Positions 33,674 to 42,950 of a DNA stretch of 64,000 bases are shown here, one piece after another. Numbering within the stretch: the first letter of the stretch is position 1; every line of letters starts with the position of its first letter. Below the pieces are notes generated by a model. It was not told where the DNA came from, searched no databases, and saw only the letters and a program-made list of their open reading frames with translations. Source of the DNA: Flemingiibacterium sp045579745 (GTDB lineage: Bacteria; Bacillota; Clostridia; Oscillospirales; CAG-272); NCBI GenBank assembly GCA_045579745.1, contig JAZNMQ010000020.1, positions 4,897-68,896 on the forward strand. Direction: 5' to 3'. Position numbers and translations under genes: made by a program.

Positions 33674-35524
33674 ATGTCAGAAGTAACCACGCAAAAGGGC
33701 GGAATCTCCGTCGAAATCGAGCACATATTTCCAATAATAAAGAAATGGCTCTATTCGGAAAAGGAGATCTTTCTTCGCGAGATAGTGTCAAACGCTTGCG
33801 ACGCGATCACAAAGCTGAAGCGCCTGTCTTCGCTCGGCGAAGCTCAGATCGATGACACAAACTATAAAATTACAATAACAATAGATAAAGCGGCTCGTAC
33901 TCTCACCGTTTCCGATAACGGAATCGGTATGACTGAGGACGAGGTTCGCCGATATATCTGTCAAATCGCACTTTCAGGCGCACTTGAATTTATCCAAAAA
34001 TACGAGGGATCGGATACTGCTGACGGCATCATCGGCCATTTCGGTCTTGGCTTCTATTCTGCATTTATGGTCAGCGACACGGTCGATGTCATTACCCGTT
34101 CATTCAAGACCGAAAATGCGGTAAAATGGGTGTGCACCGAGGCAGGCGAATATGAGATCACAACCGACTACTATCGCGAGGAGCGCGGTACCGATGTCGT
34201 TATGCACATCATGGACGACGAGGCTGAATTTCTCGAGGAAGCTCGCATCAGGGCTATCCTTGATAAATACTGCTCGTTCATGCCCGTTGAGATTTATCTC
34301 AACACAGCTAATGCTGACGATTCCGAAGAGCCCTCCGACGAAAAGAAGCCTGTTAACGATATAAATCCTCTTTGGCAGAAGAATGCCTCCGATTGCACCG
34401 ACGAGGAATACAATAGCTTCTATCACAAGGTTTTCGCTGACTTCCGCGAGCCGCTTTTCCATATTCATTTGAACGCGGATTATCCGCTGAACTTCAAGGG
34501 TATTCTCTACTTCCCTCGCCTTTCGCACGAATATGACAGCCTTGAAGGTCAGGTAAAGCTTTACTATAATCAGGTTTTTGTCGCAGACAACATAAAGGAA
34601 GTTATCCCCGAATTTCTGCTTATGCTCAAGGGCGTGCTTGACTGCCCCGAGCTCCCGTTGAACGTTTCGAGAAGCTATCTCCAAAACAGCGGTTATGTAG
34701 CAAAAATCTCCGCGCACATAGTAAAGAAGGTAGCTGACAAGCTCTGCTCTATGTTCAATCTCGACCGCGAGAATTATGAGAATCTTTGGGCAGATCTCAA
34801 AACCTTTGTCGAATACGGCTGTCTGCGCGACCGCAAATTCTATGACCGCGTAAAGAACGCAGTTATCTACAAAACGACCGACGGCAAGTACGTTACCCTC
34901 CCAGAATATCTCGAGAAGGCTAAGGAAAAGCACGAAAACACCGTCTACTATACAGCTGACATGACCGCTCAGACGCAGTACATTTCGATGTTTGCTGCGG
35001 AGGGCATTGAGGTAATCGTGCTTGACAAGATGATCGACACGCAGTTTATCAATGTGATTGAGCAGGATAACTCCGACGTTAAATTCGTTCGAATCGACGC
35101 AGATGTTGCAGGTGCGCTCAAGGCTGACGGAACCGCAGAGAACAACGAAAAGCTCACTGCGCTTTTCAAAGAGGTCAGCAAAAAAAGTGAGCTCAAGGTT
35201 AAATTCGAGCTTCTCAAAAACGAGGGCATCCCTGCTATTCTCAACATCTCCGAGGAATCCCGCCGCATGGAGGACATGATGAAAATGTACCGCATGCACG
35301 GCGAAAGTCTTGACGGCATGAGCTTCCCGATAGACCAAACGCTCGTCGTCAACGCTTCAAATCCGCTCATCAAGCGTCTTTGCACCGATGAGCTTGATAC
35401 CGAGAAAAGCAGAAAAATTGCAAAGCAGATCTACACCCTCGCGCTTTTGGCACAGCGTCAGCTTACGGCGAATGAGCTTCAGGACTTCCTCGCCGACAGC
35501 TTCGACATGCTGGCAAGCATTTAA
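33674..35524 (+). CDS. htpG: Hsp90-family chaperone
   Basis: 616 residues from the ATG at 33674 (GAGG 9 bases upstream); the ATG at 33659 has no site. The GHKL ATPase pocket is clear: LREIVSNACDA (Glu and Asn for ATP/Mg), DNGIGM and GHFGLGFYS. The middle domain carries NVSRSYLQ near 340. An acidic segment near 220 (ADDSEEPSDEKKP) lies between the domains. Cytosolic ATP-dependent protein folding. Confidence 0.93.
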   Translation: MSEVTTQKGGISVEIEHIFPIIKKWLYSEKEIFLREIVSNACDAITKLKRLSSLGEAQIDDTNYKITITIDKAARTLTVSDNGIGMTEDEVRRYICQIALSGALEFIQKYEGSDTADGIIGHFGLGFYSAFMVSDTVDVITRSFKTENAVKWVCTEAGEYEITTDYYREERGTDVVMHIMDDEAEFLEEARIRAILDKYCSFMPVEIYLNTANADDSEEPSDEKKPVNDINPLWQKNASDCTDEEYNSFYHKVFADFREPLFHIHLNADYPLNFKGILYFPRLSHEYDSLEGQVKLYYNQVFVADNIKEVIPEFLLMLKGVLDCPELPLNVSRSYLQNSGYVAKISAHIVKKVADKLCSMFNLDRENYENLWADLKTFVEYGCLRDRKFYDRVKNAVIYKTTDGKYVTLPEYLEKAKEKHENTVYYTADMTAQTQYISMFAAEGIEVIVLDKMIDTQFINVIEQDNSDVKFVRIDADVAGALKADGTAENNEKLTALFKEVSKKSELKVKFELLKNEGIPAILNISEESRRMEDMMKMYRMHGESLDGMSFPIDQTLVVNASNPLIKRLCTDELDTEKSRKIAKQIYTLALLAQRQLTANELQDFLADSFDMLASI

Positions 35525-35550
35525 CTAACAATTCAGAAAGGACTTCGCAT

Positions 35551-36639
35551 ATGGGCTCAGTATTCGGCACAAAATTAAAGCTTTCTGTTTTCGGTGAATC
35601 TCACGGGACCGCAATCGGCGTCGTGATCGACGGTTTTCCGGCAGGACTTGAGCTTGACTATGATTATATCGGCGCGTTCATGAAGCGCAGAGCTCCGGGC
35701 GGCAGCTTTTCAACCGCTCGTACCGAGGCTGATATTCCAAATATCGTGAGCGGTGTTTCAAACGGCATCACAAACGGTTACCCAATATGCGCAGTCATTG
35801 AAAACACGAACCAACACAGCGCATCCTATTCGGACAAAATGACAGTTCCCCGTCCGTCGCATGCGGATTACCCGGCAGCAATAAAGTTCGGTGAGCATGC
35901 AGAGCTGCACGGTGGAGGTCATTTCTCGGGCAGATTAACCGCTCCTCTCGTTTTCGCAGGCGCGCTCTGCTCACTATATCTGAAGCGCTTCGGTGTTGAG
36001 ATCGCGGCACATATAAAGCAGATACTTGATGTTACCGACAACAGCTTCGCTCCAGACGTTACCGCCGCAGAGCTTGTAAAGCTAAAGGAAAAAGCATTCC
36101 CCACGCTTAACGACAACGCAGGCGAAGCATTTGCGGATATAATCAACTCAGCAAAAGCAAAAGGCGATTCGGTCGGAGCCAAGCTCGAATGTATCGCTAT
36201 CGGAGTTCCTGCGGCACTCGGCGAGCACATGTTCGAGAGTGCGGAATCCGAAATTTCACAGCTCATGTTTGCAATTCCCGCCGTTAAGGGCATCGAATTC
36301 GGCGCAGGCTTTGACTTCTGCCGCATGTACGGCTCAAGCGCGAATGACGCGTTTGAATACAAAGGCGGCAGAATCGTTACAAGAAGCAACAACTGCGCAG
36401 GTATACTCGGCGGCATGACTACGGGAATGCCAATCGTATTTTCCATCGCAGTAAAGCCAACCCCGTCAATTTTCCTCGAGCAGGATTCAGTCGACCTTGA
36501 AAAGGGCTGCAGCACAAAGCTCGCGATAAAAGGTCGTCACGACCCCTGCATAGCAGTCAGAGCTGTTCCGGTCGTCGAGGCCTGCACAGCAATAGCAATA
36601 ACCTCACTTATTTTGAAATCGGATGGTAAAAAGCTATGA
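35551..36639 (+). CDS. aroC: Chorismate synthase
   Basis: 362 residues. Family signatures GESHGTAIG near the start, MKRRAPGG, PRPSHADYPAAIK and GGGHFSGR are present, and the C-terminal HDPCIAVRAVPVVEA is intact. It makes chorismate from EPSP with reduced FMN in the shikimate pathway. AGAAAGGA lies upstream. It overlaps the next gene by 4 bases (ATGA). Confidence 0.95.
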   Translation: MGSVFGTKLKLSVFGESHGTAIGVVIDGFPAGLELDYDYIGAFMKRRAPGGSFSTARTEADIPNIVSGVSNGITNGYPICAVIENTNQHSASYSDKMTVPRPSHADYPAAIKFGEHAELHGGGHFSGRLTAPLVFAGALCSLYLKRFGVEIAAHIKQILDVTDNSFAPDVTAAELVKLKEKAFPTLNDNAGEAFADIINSAKAKGDSVGAKLECIAIGVPAALGEHMFESAESEISQLMFAIPAVKGIEFGAGFDFCRMYGSSANDAFEYKGGRIVTRSNNCAGILGGMTTGMPIVFSIAVKPTPSIFLEQDSVDLEKGCSTKLAIKGRHDPCIAVRAVPVVEACTAIAITSLILKSDGKKL

Positions 36640-37598
36640 TTCAAAAAGCACGCCTTGATGAGCTAAACGCTATTATTGAAGATAATCTGACATTACTTGA
36701 AGCGGAAACTTTATCAGCATTCGAGCGTCGTTTTGTACAGCTTCGCGACCGTGCAGATATCATTTTCAGACGAGGTCAGATAATCGAAAACGAAAACAGA
36801 ATCGACGATTTTTCTGCAATGTTCTCCAATGATATGGCTAATGGTAATATGCCTGATGAGTTTCAGGAATATTTCGAATCCGTCGTTGACACCCGTACCT
36901 TTTCCGACAAGCTGACGGTCTGCCGATTCCTGGCATCCGAATTCTCAAAACGCCAGCAGTCTGTTTTGACACAGCTTTTTACAAAAGATTCCGTAATTGA
37001 ATCACCTCGCATCGCATATTTCCAAAATGCCTACGCAGATGCGGCATTCCGTATTTTTTCCGAGGTTCTTGACACTCCGTCTGTAATCTACGCATCGGAT
37101 TTTACATCCGTTTGCGAGGAGGTATATTATGGCCGTTCGGATATGTGTATGCTTCCTATGGACAGCTCGCGAGATGCAAAGCTTATAAGCTTCTATCGCC
37201 TCATTGACAAGTACGAGCTGAGCCCCGTGCTGTCATGCGATGTGATCTCTCCCGATGGAGAATTTACTACAAGATATGCGCTTTTGAAGCGTGCTATCAG
37301 CATTCCTACAGAGCAGCAGCTTAACAAATGCGATTCGTATCTGTTCGAATTTACAATTTTGCCTGACAACAGCACAGCACTTTGCGATGTGCTTGCAGCT
37401 GCGCGCGATTGCGGACTGACTCTGTACAAGGTCGATTCGCTTCCGCTTTCCTACAGCGACAGCGAATTTTCCTTCGACGTAATATTAAAGGTCGGAAAAA
37501 TCGAGGAGCTTGAGGTCTTTTTACTCTTTTTATCGCTTGCGATACCGCAGTATGTTCCGCTCGGGCTTTATCCTCATATCAAATCGAGGGCTCGCTGA
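36636..37598 (+). CDS. Divergent chorismate mutase/prephenate dehydratase-like (PheA-like) protein
   Basis: 320 residues. An N-terminal helical part (1-65, with LDELNAIIED and ERR) is like AroQ chorismate mutases. Then RIAYFQNAYADAAF (about 123-136), CEEVYYGRSDMCMLPMDSSRD (about 164-185) and TTRYALLKR match, loosely, the prephenate dehydratase blocks (GxxGSY, EN-rich loop, TRF). The C-terminal part resembles an ACT domain. The catalytic loop residues differ from canonical PheA, so activity is uncertain. It is translationally coupled to aroC and to the next gene. Confidence 0.6.
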   Translation: MIQKARLDELNAIIEDNLTLLEAETLSAFERRFVQLRDRADIIFRRGQIIENENRIDDFSAMFSNDMANGNMPDEFQEYFESVVDTRTFSDKLTVCRFLASEFSKRQQSVLTQLFTKDSVIESPRIAYFQNAYADAAFRIFSEVLDTPSVIYASDFTSVCEEVYYGRSDMCMLPMDSSRDAKLISFYRLIDKYELSPVLSCDVISPDGEFTTRYALLKRAISIPTEQQLNKCDSYLFEFTILPDNSTALCDVLAAARDCGLTLYKVDSLPLSYSDSEFSFDVILKVGKIEELEVFLLFLSLAIPQYVPLGLYPHIKSRAR

Positions 37599-38281
37599 TG
37601 TCAGATTACACACAGTTTTTGCGTGCGCTAAGACGTGAGCCGGGACGTCCTACATTATTTGAGCCGTATCCGTCAAGGGCTATCGCGACTCAGCTTATCT
37701 GGCGCAGGGGCGAACATCTTTGGGCAACACCCACCTCAAGAGCTGCCACACTTATTGAGCTGTATGCATACATAAAATCCGATGTAGCTATAATAAATGC
37801 GGATATAGAAAACATCAACGAGATTTTATCATGCTCGCACATGCTCCCAAGCGGAATGAAATTCGTCATCGATTCCGCCGATGCCGAAGCATTGAAGATT
37901 GCCGACTGCGATGACTCGGTCTGCGCACTTGCAAGCTCTGAGCATCTGCTTGGAAGCATTTTTAACAAGCCGCTTATCTATATCGCAAAGCACGATATTG
38001 ACATCGAAGCCGCGATTGAGCGAGGTGCCGCAGGAGCTTATATTCCGCGTGGTGTAGAGGAGCTTTGGGAAAAGTATTCCTCGAAAATCGCGCTTTTAGG
38101 AGGGCTTGGTGCAGAGGGCATCAACAACAGCGAGCCGCTGGATATTCACAATCGTATAAGAGCTCTCCACGACATGACAAACGGTGCCGCCTATTCTATC
38201 GGAAGCGGCTTTTTCGATGGCGATACGGTTGAATATCTCGGCTTCATTTCAATGCTTGGAATATACCAGAAATTAATGTGA
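37598..38281 (+). CDS. Unknown protein with URO-D-like features
   Basis: 227 residues, starting within the stop of the PheA-like gene (TGATG). The N-terminus FLRALRREPGRPTLFEPYPS and the pattern ending in IGSGFFDGD...EYLGFISMLGIY recall uroporphyrinogen-decarboxylase-fold proteins, but the protein is about 100 residues short of that family and has no visible zinc or substrate Asp motifs. It may be a reduced barrel. Its position in an aroC operon is unexplained. Confidence 0.5.
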   Translation: MSDYTQFLRALRREPGRPTLFEPYPSRAIATQLIWRRGEHLWATPTSRAATLIELYAYIKSDVAIINADIENINEILSCSHMLPSGMKFVIDSADAEALKIADCDDSVCALASSEHLLGSIFNKPLIYIAKHDIDIEAAIERGAAGAYIPRGVEELWEKYSSKIALLGGLGAEGINNSEPLDIHNRIRALHDMTNGAAYSIGSGFFDGDTVEYLGFISMLGIYQKLM

Positions 38282-38297
38282 TCAAGGAGAAATTATA

Positions 38298-38558
38298 ATG
38301 AGCAAAACAATATCCTACCGCACTACGGGAACCTGCTCTCAGCAAATCGATATTACGGTCAACGGAGATACCGTTGAAAGCGTCAAATTTGTCGGCGGAT
38401 GCTCGGGCAACACTCAGGGCGTTGCCGCACTCGTTTCGGGAATGAAGATCGATGACGCTATTACAAGGCTCAAGGGTATAAAGTGCGGATTTAAATCCAC
38501 ATCCTGCCCCGACCAGCTTGCATGTGCACTCGAAAAGCTGAAATCCGAAAACGACTGA
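38298..38558 (+). CDS. TSCPD-domain protein (TIGR03905 type)
   Basis: 86 residues with FVGGCSGNTQGVAALVSGM and the closing STSCPDQLACALEKL motif that names the family. It resembles the C-terminal accessory domain of class II ribonucleotide reductases. Four Cys (13, 35, 55, 61 by rough count) could bind metal. AAGGAG precedes the start. Last gene of the aroC group. Confidence 0.8.
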   Translation: MSKTISYRTTGTCSQQIDITVNGDTVESVKFVGGCSGNTQGVAALVSGMKIDDAITRLKGIKCGFKSTSCPDQLACALEKLKSEND

Positions 38559-38565
38559 TATTTGA

Positions 38566-38645
38566 TTTAAGGAAGCACCGCACAATCCACGTCTGACGCA
38601 TTGAGGCGCATCTGCGCTATCAGAATCATGAGTAACTGCCTTAAG
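38566..38645. repeat. 80-bp dispersed element, copy 1 (decayed)
   Basis: Starts TTTAAGGAAGCACC and ends ACTGCCTTAAG. It aligns over its whole length with the copy at 60009-60089, including the inner blocks CTGACGC, GGCGCATCTG and ATCATG. Its terminal inverted repeats have several mismatches. Confidence 0.75.
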
Positions 38646-38738
38646 TGTGCGAAAATTGAGCACCGATATTACTGCACCTAAAAATCAAGTCAAATTCGTG
38701 AGGAAGGAAGGCTTGCAACTGCAAGTCAAGGTTAAAAA

Positions 38739-40457
38739 ATGACCTACAGAGAAAATTATGAGCGTTGGCTGAACAGCGATAAGGTGGACGAAGCTACAAA
38801 ATCCGAGCTTCGCGGAATCGCGTCAGACGACGAGGAGATCAAGTTCCGTTTTATCAAGGACCTGGAGTTTGGCACCGCAGGACTCAGAGGAACGATGGTC
38901 GCAGGCACCAATGCGATGAATGTCTACACCGTCGCCCACGCAACGCAGGGTTTTGCAGACCTGATAAATAAAGAGGGAAAAGCTTCACGCGGCGTCGCAA
39001 TATCCTACGACTCGCGCAACAATTCCGAGCTGTTTGCGAAAACCGCCGCTTGTGTGCTCGCATCAAACGGCATAAAGGTCATGCTGTTCAGAGGCGTTCG
39101 CCCGACACCCGTGCTGTCCTTTGCAATTCGCGAGCTTCGGGCAATTGCAGGAATAAATATTACCGCATCGCACAACCCAAAGCAGTACAACGGCTACAAA
39201 GCCTATTGGGAGGACGGAGCTCAGCTCTCCCCCGATCATGCCGCCACTGTTTCTGAGTTCATCGACGCGGCTGACATTTTCGACGAGGTCAGAACGATGG
39301 ACTTCGATACGGCTGTCAGCGAGGGCTTAATCGAGTTTATTCCCGATTCCATCGACGAAAAGTACCTTGCTAATGTACTTGCGGAAGCTGTAAATCCCGA
39401 TATTGTCGCAAAGGCGGCTGACGAGCTTCAAATCGTTTATACGCCTCTCCACGGCGCAGGCTATAAGCTCGTTCCTGAGATCATGCGCCGTTTGGGAATC
39501 AAGCATATCGCAACAGTTGACGAGCAGATGGTGCTTGACGGCAATTTCCCGACAGCAAGCTTCCCGAATCCCGAGATACCCGATGTATTCAAGCTCGGTA
39601 TAGAGCTTGCGAAAAAGGTCGGAAGCGACCTGATCGTGGCTACCGACCCTGATGCAGACCGCGTCGGAGTTATGTCGCGTGACAAAAACGGTGATTTCAA
39701 GAATTTGACCGGCAATCAGGTCGGCGCACTTCTCCTTGACTACATCATTACCGCAAACGAGTCAAAGGGAATGCCCGAGAATCCCTATGCTATCAAGACC
39801 ATCGTTACCACCGAAATGATTACGAAAATCTGCAAGGTGCATAACGTTCGCCTGTTCAATGTTCTGACGGGCTTCAAATTCATCGGAGAAGTCATCAAAA
39901 AGAATGAGGCATCGGGTCACAACACCTATCTTTTCGGCTTCGAGGAGAGCTATGGCTACCTGAAGGGCACTTATGCGCGCGACAAGGATGCTGTGGTTGC
40001 GTCCATGCTCATTTGCGAAATGGCGGCTTACTATGCAACCAAGAACATGACTCTTTGCGACGCGCTTCAATCTCTGTACGAGCGCTACGGCTACTACTGC
40101 GAGGGCGTTGCGAATATCTATATGGAAGGTCTTGACGGCATCGAAAAGATGACAAGGCTGATGGACGAGCTTCGGGAAAATCCTCCATCAGAGCTTGCGG
40201 GATACCGCGTTATTGAACGCCGCGACTATTTAAAGGACACCGTTCTCGATATTGAAACGGGAAAGGTCACATCTACGGGACTTTCGAAATCGAATGTGCT
40301 TTACTTCAAAACCGAAGCAAATGATGTTATTGTCATTCGTCCCTCCGGCACAGAGCCCAAAATCAAGACCTACATTCTCGCATACGATGAAACGTATGAA
40401 AAGGTAAACGAAAAGATTGCCGCTTACAGCAGGGTAACCGATTCATGGGTAAAATAA
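38739..40457 (+). CDS. Phosphoglucomutase/phosphomannomutase (alpha-PGM family)
   Basis: 572 residues. GTAGLRGTM near the start, the phosphoserine loop TASHNPKQYNG (about 141-151), the metal loop DPDADRVG (about 305-312), the sugar loop GFEESYGY and the phosphate loop RPSGTEPKIK are all present. It interconverts glucose 1- and 6-phosphate, or mannose phosphates, in the cytoplasm. Ribosome site AAGG upstream is moderate. Confidence 0.92.
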   Translation: MTYRENYERWLNSDKVDEATKSELRGIASDDEEIKFRFIKDLEFGTAGLRGTMVAGTNAMNVYTVAHATQGFADLINKEGKASRGVAISYDSRNNSELFAKTAACVLASNGIKVMLFRGVRPTPVLSFAIRELRAIAGINITASHNPKQYNGYKAYWEDGAQLSPDHAATVSEFIDAADIFDEVRTMDFDTAVSEGLIEFIPDSIDEKYLANVLAEAVNPDIVAKAADELQIVYTPLHGAGYKLVPEIMRRLGIKHIATVDEQMVLDGNFPTASFPNPEIPDVFKLGIELAKKVGSDLIVATDPDADRVGVMSRDKNGDFKNLTGNQVGALLLDYIITANESKGMPENPYAIKTIVTTEMITKICKVHNVRLFNVLTGFKFIGEVIKKNEASGHNTYLFGFEESYGYLKGTYARDKDAVVASMLICEMAAYYATKNMTLCDALQSLYERYGYYCEGVANIYMEGLDGIEKMTRLMDELRENPPSELAGYRVIERRDYLKDTVLDIETGKVTSTGLSKSNVLYFKTEANDVIVIRPSGTEPKIKTYILAYDETYEKVNEKIAAYSRVTDSWVK

Positions 40458-40480
40458 TATATAAATTATCAGAAAAGCTA

Positions 40481-40509
40481 TTGACTATTGATTTGTGAAT
40501 TGCTATAAT
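40481..40509 (+). promoter_or_regulatory. Promoter of the ADP-ribosylglycohydrolase gene
   Basis: TTGACT (40481-40486), 17 bases, TATAAT (40504-40509). Start of transcription about 40516, 25 bases before the start codon. Confidence 0.75.
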
Positions 40510-40540
40510 GAAAACAATCAAATTTATGGAGGAAAATATT

Positions 40541-41920
40541 ATGTCTGCAAAAAAACTTACTCCCGATTATCAATATTTGCAAAATTCATCCTTTGGCTGG
40601 GATTTGTCGTCCAACGCAATCATGAGCGAATACAGACACTGCGTTGAAGAAGGCAAGGATGTTGAAAAATACAAGGGCCTTTTCGAGGCTGTAAACCAGC
40701 TTCCTGCCGATGAGAACAAGGAGCGCATTTCTGACGTGATTTTCGAAATGATGTACGAAATGCCTATTCGCGAGGACTATGCTTATGTTGAGCCGTCCGA
40801 CCTTGAGGGCATTCGCGCATGCCGTCCCGCAAAGCGCCCCGGATTTGGCAAGCCCGATAACGAAAAGCTTAAGAAGCAGCTTCTCGGCGCATGGCTCGGC
40901 CGTACCTGCGGCTGCATGCTCGGCAAGACTGTTGAGGGCATAAAGACCCCCGACCTCACATATGTACTTAAATCAACCGACAACTACCCGATGCACCGCT
41001 ACATCCTTTCAACGGATATCACCGAGGAGATTCAGGCAAACTGCAAATTCAACTTCCGTTGGCGTTGCTTTGCAGATAAGCTTGACGGCTGTGCTCCGGT
41101 TGATGATGATACAAACTACACTGTTCTCGGAAAGGTTATTATTGACAAATACGGCGTTGACTTCACTCCGAAGAATGTTGCAGACGCTTGGGTTGAATTT
41201 CAGTCCAAGAACGCTTACTGCACAGCTGAACGCGTTGCTTTCCGCAACTTCGTTACAGGCTACTATCCGCCGGTATCTGCAGTTTACAAGAATCCTTACC
41301 GTGAGTGGATCGGTGCGCAGATTCGTGCAGACTATTTCGGCTACATCAATCCGGGTAATCCCGAGCTTGCAGCTGATATGGCATGGCGCGATGCTTCCAT
41401 CTCCCATGTAAAGAACGGTATCTACGGTGAAATGTTTGTTGCCGCTATGCTCGCGGCTGCAGCTGTATGCGACGATATGGTTGAGATTATCGAAGCAGGT
41501 CTTGGACAGATCCCCGAAAAGTGCCGTCTTACCGAGCGTATTCGCGAGCTTCTCGATATGTACGCAAACGGTGCTTCCAAGGATGAGGAGTTCAAGCGTA
41601 TTCATGAGCTCTATGACGAATTCGACGGCCACGACTGGTGCCACACCATTTCGAATGCAATGATCGTTGTTGCTTCCCTCCTCTGGGGCAAGGGCGACTA
41701 CTCCGAGTCTATCTGCATGTCTGTTGAAACAGGCTTCGACACAGACTGCAACGGAGCTACTGTCGGTTCTATCCTCGGAATGCGTGATACCGATGCAACT
41801 GTTGATGAAAAGTGGACAGCTCCGATCAACGGACGCCTTGCTACTTCCATCTTCGGCGTTGGTACAGTTGAGCTTGCTGACATGGCTGAAAAAACCTACA
41901 AGGTTGCTACAAGAGAATAA
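40541..41920 (+). CDS. ADP-ribosylglycohydrolase family protein
   Basis: 459 residues from the ATG at 40541 (GGAGG 8 bases upstream). Family motifs: LLGAWLGRTCGCMLGKTVEG, the metal site PVDDDTNYT, and DTDCNGATVGSILG near the C-terminus. An extra N-terminal region of about 110 residues precedes the fold. Members remove ADP-ribose from proteins, or act on related N-glycosidic substrates such as ribosides. Target unknown. Monocistronic. Confidence 0.85.
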   Translation: MSAKKLTPDYQYLQNSSFGWDLSSNAIMSEYRHCVEEGKDVEKYKGLFEAVNQLPADENKERISDVIFEMMYEMPIREDYAYVEPSDLEGIRACRPAKRPGFGKPDNEKLKKQLLGAWLGRTCGCMLGKTVEGIKTPDLTYVLKSTDNYPMHRYILSTDITEEIQANCKFNFRWRCFADKLDGCAPVDDDTNYTVLGKVIIDKYGVDFTPKNVADAWVEFQSKNAYCTAERVAFRNFVTGYYPPVSAVYKNPYREWIGAQIRADYFGYINPGNPELAADMAWRDASISHVKNGIYGEMFVAAMLAAAAVCDDMVEIIEAGLGQIPEKCRLTERIRELLDMYANGASKDEEFKRIHELYDEFDGHDWCHTISNAMIVVASLLWGKGDYSESICMSVETGFDTDCNGATVGSILGMRDTDATVDEKWTAPINGRLATSIFGVGTVELADMAEKTYKVATRE

Positions 41921-41931
41921 ATATTACAATT

Positions 41932-41958
41932 GCGGCATGGGATTTGTTCCCATGCCGC
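41932..41958 (+). terminator. Hairpin after the ADP-ribosylglycohydrolase gene
   Basis: GCGGCATGGGA (41932-41942) and TCCCATGCCGC (41948-41958), 11-bp perfect stem, 5-base loop; only a weak U-tract follows. Confidence 0.65.
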
Positions 41959-41973
41959 TACTTATATAAAAAG

Positions 41974-42005
41974 AAAAACCTCTCTTGCTATTGCAAAAGA
42001 GGTTT
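41974..42005 (-). terminator. Terminator of the tRNA-Arg/tRNA-His operon
   Basis: AAACCTCT-C-TTGC (41976-41988) pairs with GCAA-A-AGAGGTTT (41993-42005); on the minus strand it continues into U-rich sequence. It abuts the CCA end of tRNA-His. Confidence 0.85.
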
Positions 42006-42007
42006 AC

Positions 42008-42085
42008 TGGGGTGAATGAAGGGGGTCGAACCCTCGACCTCCAGGGCCACAACCTGGCGCTCTAACCAACTGAGCTACATCCACC
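42008..42085 (-). tRNA. tRNA-His (anticodon GTG)
   Basis: Acceptor GTGGATG/CATTCAC, discriminator C73 and encoded CCA; the base before G1 is G, giving the G-1 expected for tRNA-His. Anticodon loop TTGTGGC gives GTG. Confidence 0.95.
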
Positions 42086-42098
42086 ATATGGCTTGTAT

Positions 42099-42175
<77 letters not shown>

Positions 42176-42196
42176 ATTGCTCAATCAACATACGAT

Positions 42197-42225
42197 ATTA
42201 TACACTATATAAAATCGTTTGTCAA
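42197..42225 (-). promoter_or_regulatory. Promoter of the tRNA-Arg/tRNA-His operon
   Basis: Minus strand TTGACA (42225-42220), 17 bases, TATAAT (42202-42197): full consensus. Confidence 0.85.
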
Positions 42226-42496
42226 GGGGTTTTATAAAAAATATGCGAAATAATTAGCCCTTCATTGAGCAAAGCCGGCTCATCTAAGGCGGTGCTTTTG
42301 CATTTTCTCTATAGAATTGACACTATATTTCCACAAATGTATTCCTTTGCTTGGATATGGGAATAATACAGCTTAGATATACGCCTTATATAAAGCACAT
42401 TCACCGTCCAGATTGCAAATTATCAACATTTTTCGGATATTTGTTTGAATGTAATTGTAATATTACAACAAATCAAAGTTTTATGCTAAAAATCTC
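42226..42496. other. Intergenic region between tRNA and ylxM
   Basis: AT-rich; no gene, repeat or recognisable RNA seen. I looked for a small SRP RNA here because ffh follows, and found no GGAA-tetraloop domain. Confidence 0.4.
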
Positions 42497-42525
42497 TTGA
42501 CAAAACGGGCATCCCATGGTATACT
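42497..42525 (+). promoter_or_regulatory. Promoter of the ylxM-ffh operon
   Basis: TTGACA (42497-42502), 17 bases, TATACT (42520-42525) with TGG extension. A GTAAAG/CTTTAC stem follows at about 42527-42544. Confidence 0.8.
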
Positions 42526-42577
42526 TGTAAAGTGATTTGCTTTACAGACCCCTTATCACTTAAATGAGGTGACCGCT

Positions 42578-42928
42578 TTGCATGAGAAGGATTTAGAAAT
42601 CGGCTTGCTCCTTGATTTTTACGGAGAGCTGTTAAGCGACAGCCGTCGTGAAGCGGCAGAGCTTTATTACAACAATGACCTTTCACTTGCTGAGATCGCC
42701 GAGAACATCGGCATCACCCGTCAAGGCGTGCGCGACAGCATCACCAAGGCGCGCGAGCAGGTTATCTCGTTTGAAGCGAAGCTCGGTCTTGCGGCAAAGT
42801 TCAGAGCTATTGAAAATACGCTTCATGAAATTATTCCTCAGCTTGAGAGGCTACGCGAATCGGCAGATGCAGATACACGCGCAGCTCTTGATGAGATAAT
42901 TAAAAAAGTCAGCACGATTTCAATATAA
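42578..42928 (+). CDS. ylxM: YlxM/p13-like helix-turn-helix protein of the SRP operon
   Basis: 116 residues if started at the TTG at 42578, five bases after GAGGTGACC; a GTG at 42569 is the alternative. LLDFYGELLSDSRREAAELYY and SLAEIAENIGITRQGVRDSITKA form the sigma-70-region-4-like HTH of the family. It binds or regulates the SRP operon in streptococci and mycoplasmas. ffh follows 22 bases downstream. Confidence 0.85.
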   Translation: MHEKDLEIGLLLDFYGELLSDSRREAAELYYNNDLSLAEIAENIGITRQGVRDSITKAREQVISFEAKLGLAAKFRAIENTLHEIIPQLERLRESADADTRAALDEIIKKVSTISI

Positions 42929-42950
42929 ATGATTCACACGGAGGGTTTCG

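Noticed and set aside
34100..35338. 412-residue open frame antisense to htpG
   Set aside because: It has no ribosome site, is wholly inside htpG, and its Val/Phe/Ile-rich composition is what the complementary frame of a GC-biased gene gives.
42226..42496. SRP RNA gene next to ylxM-ffh
   Set aside because: No conserved GGAA tetraloop with the AGCA symmetric loop could be found.
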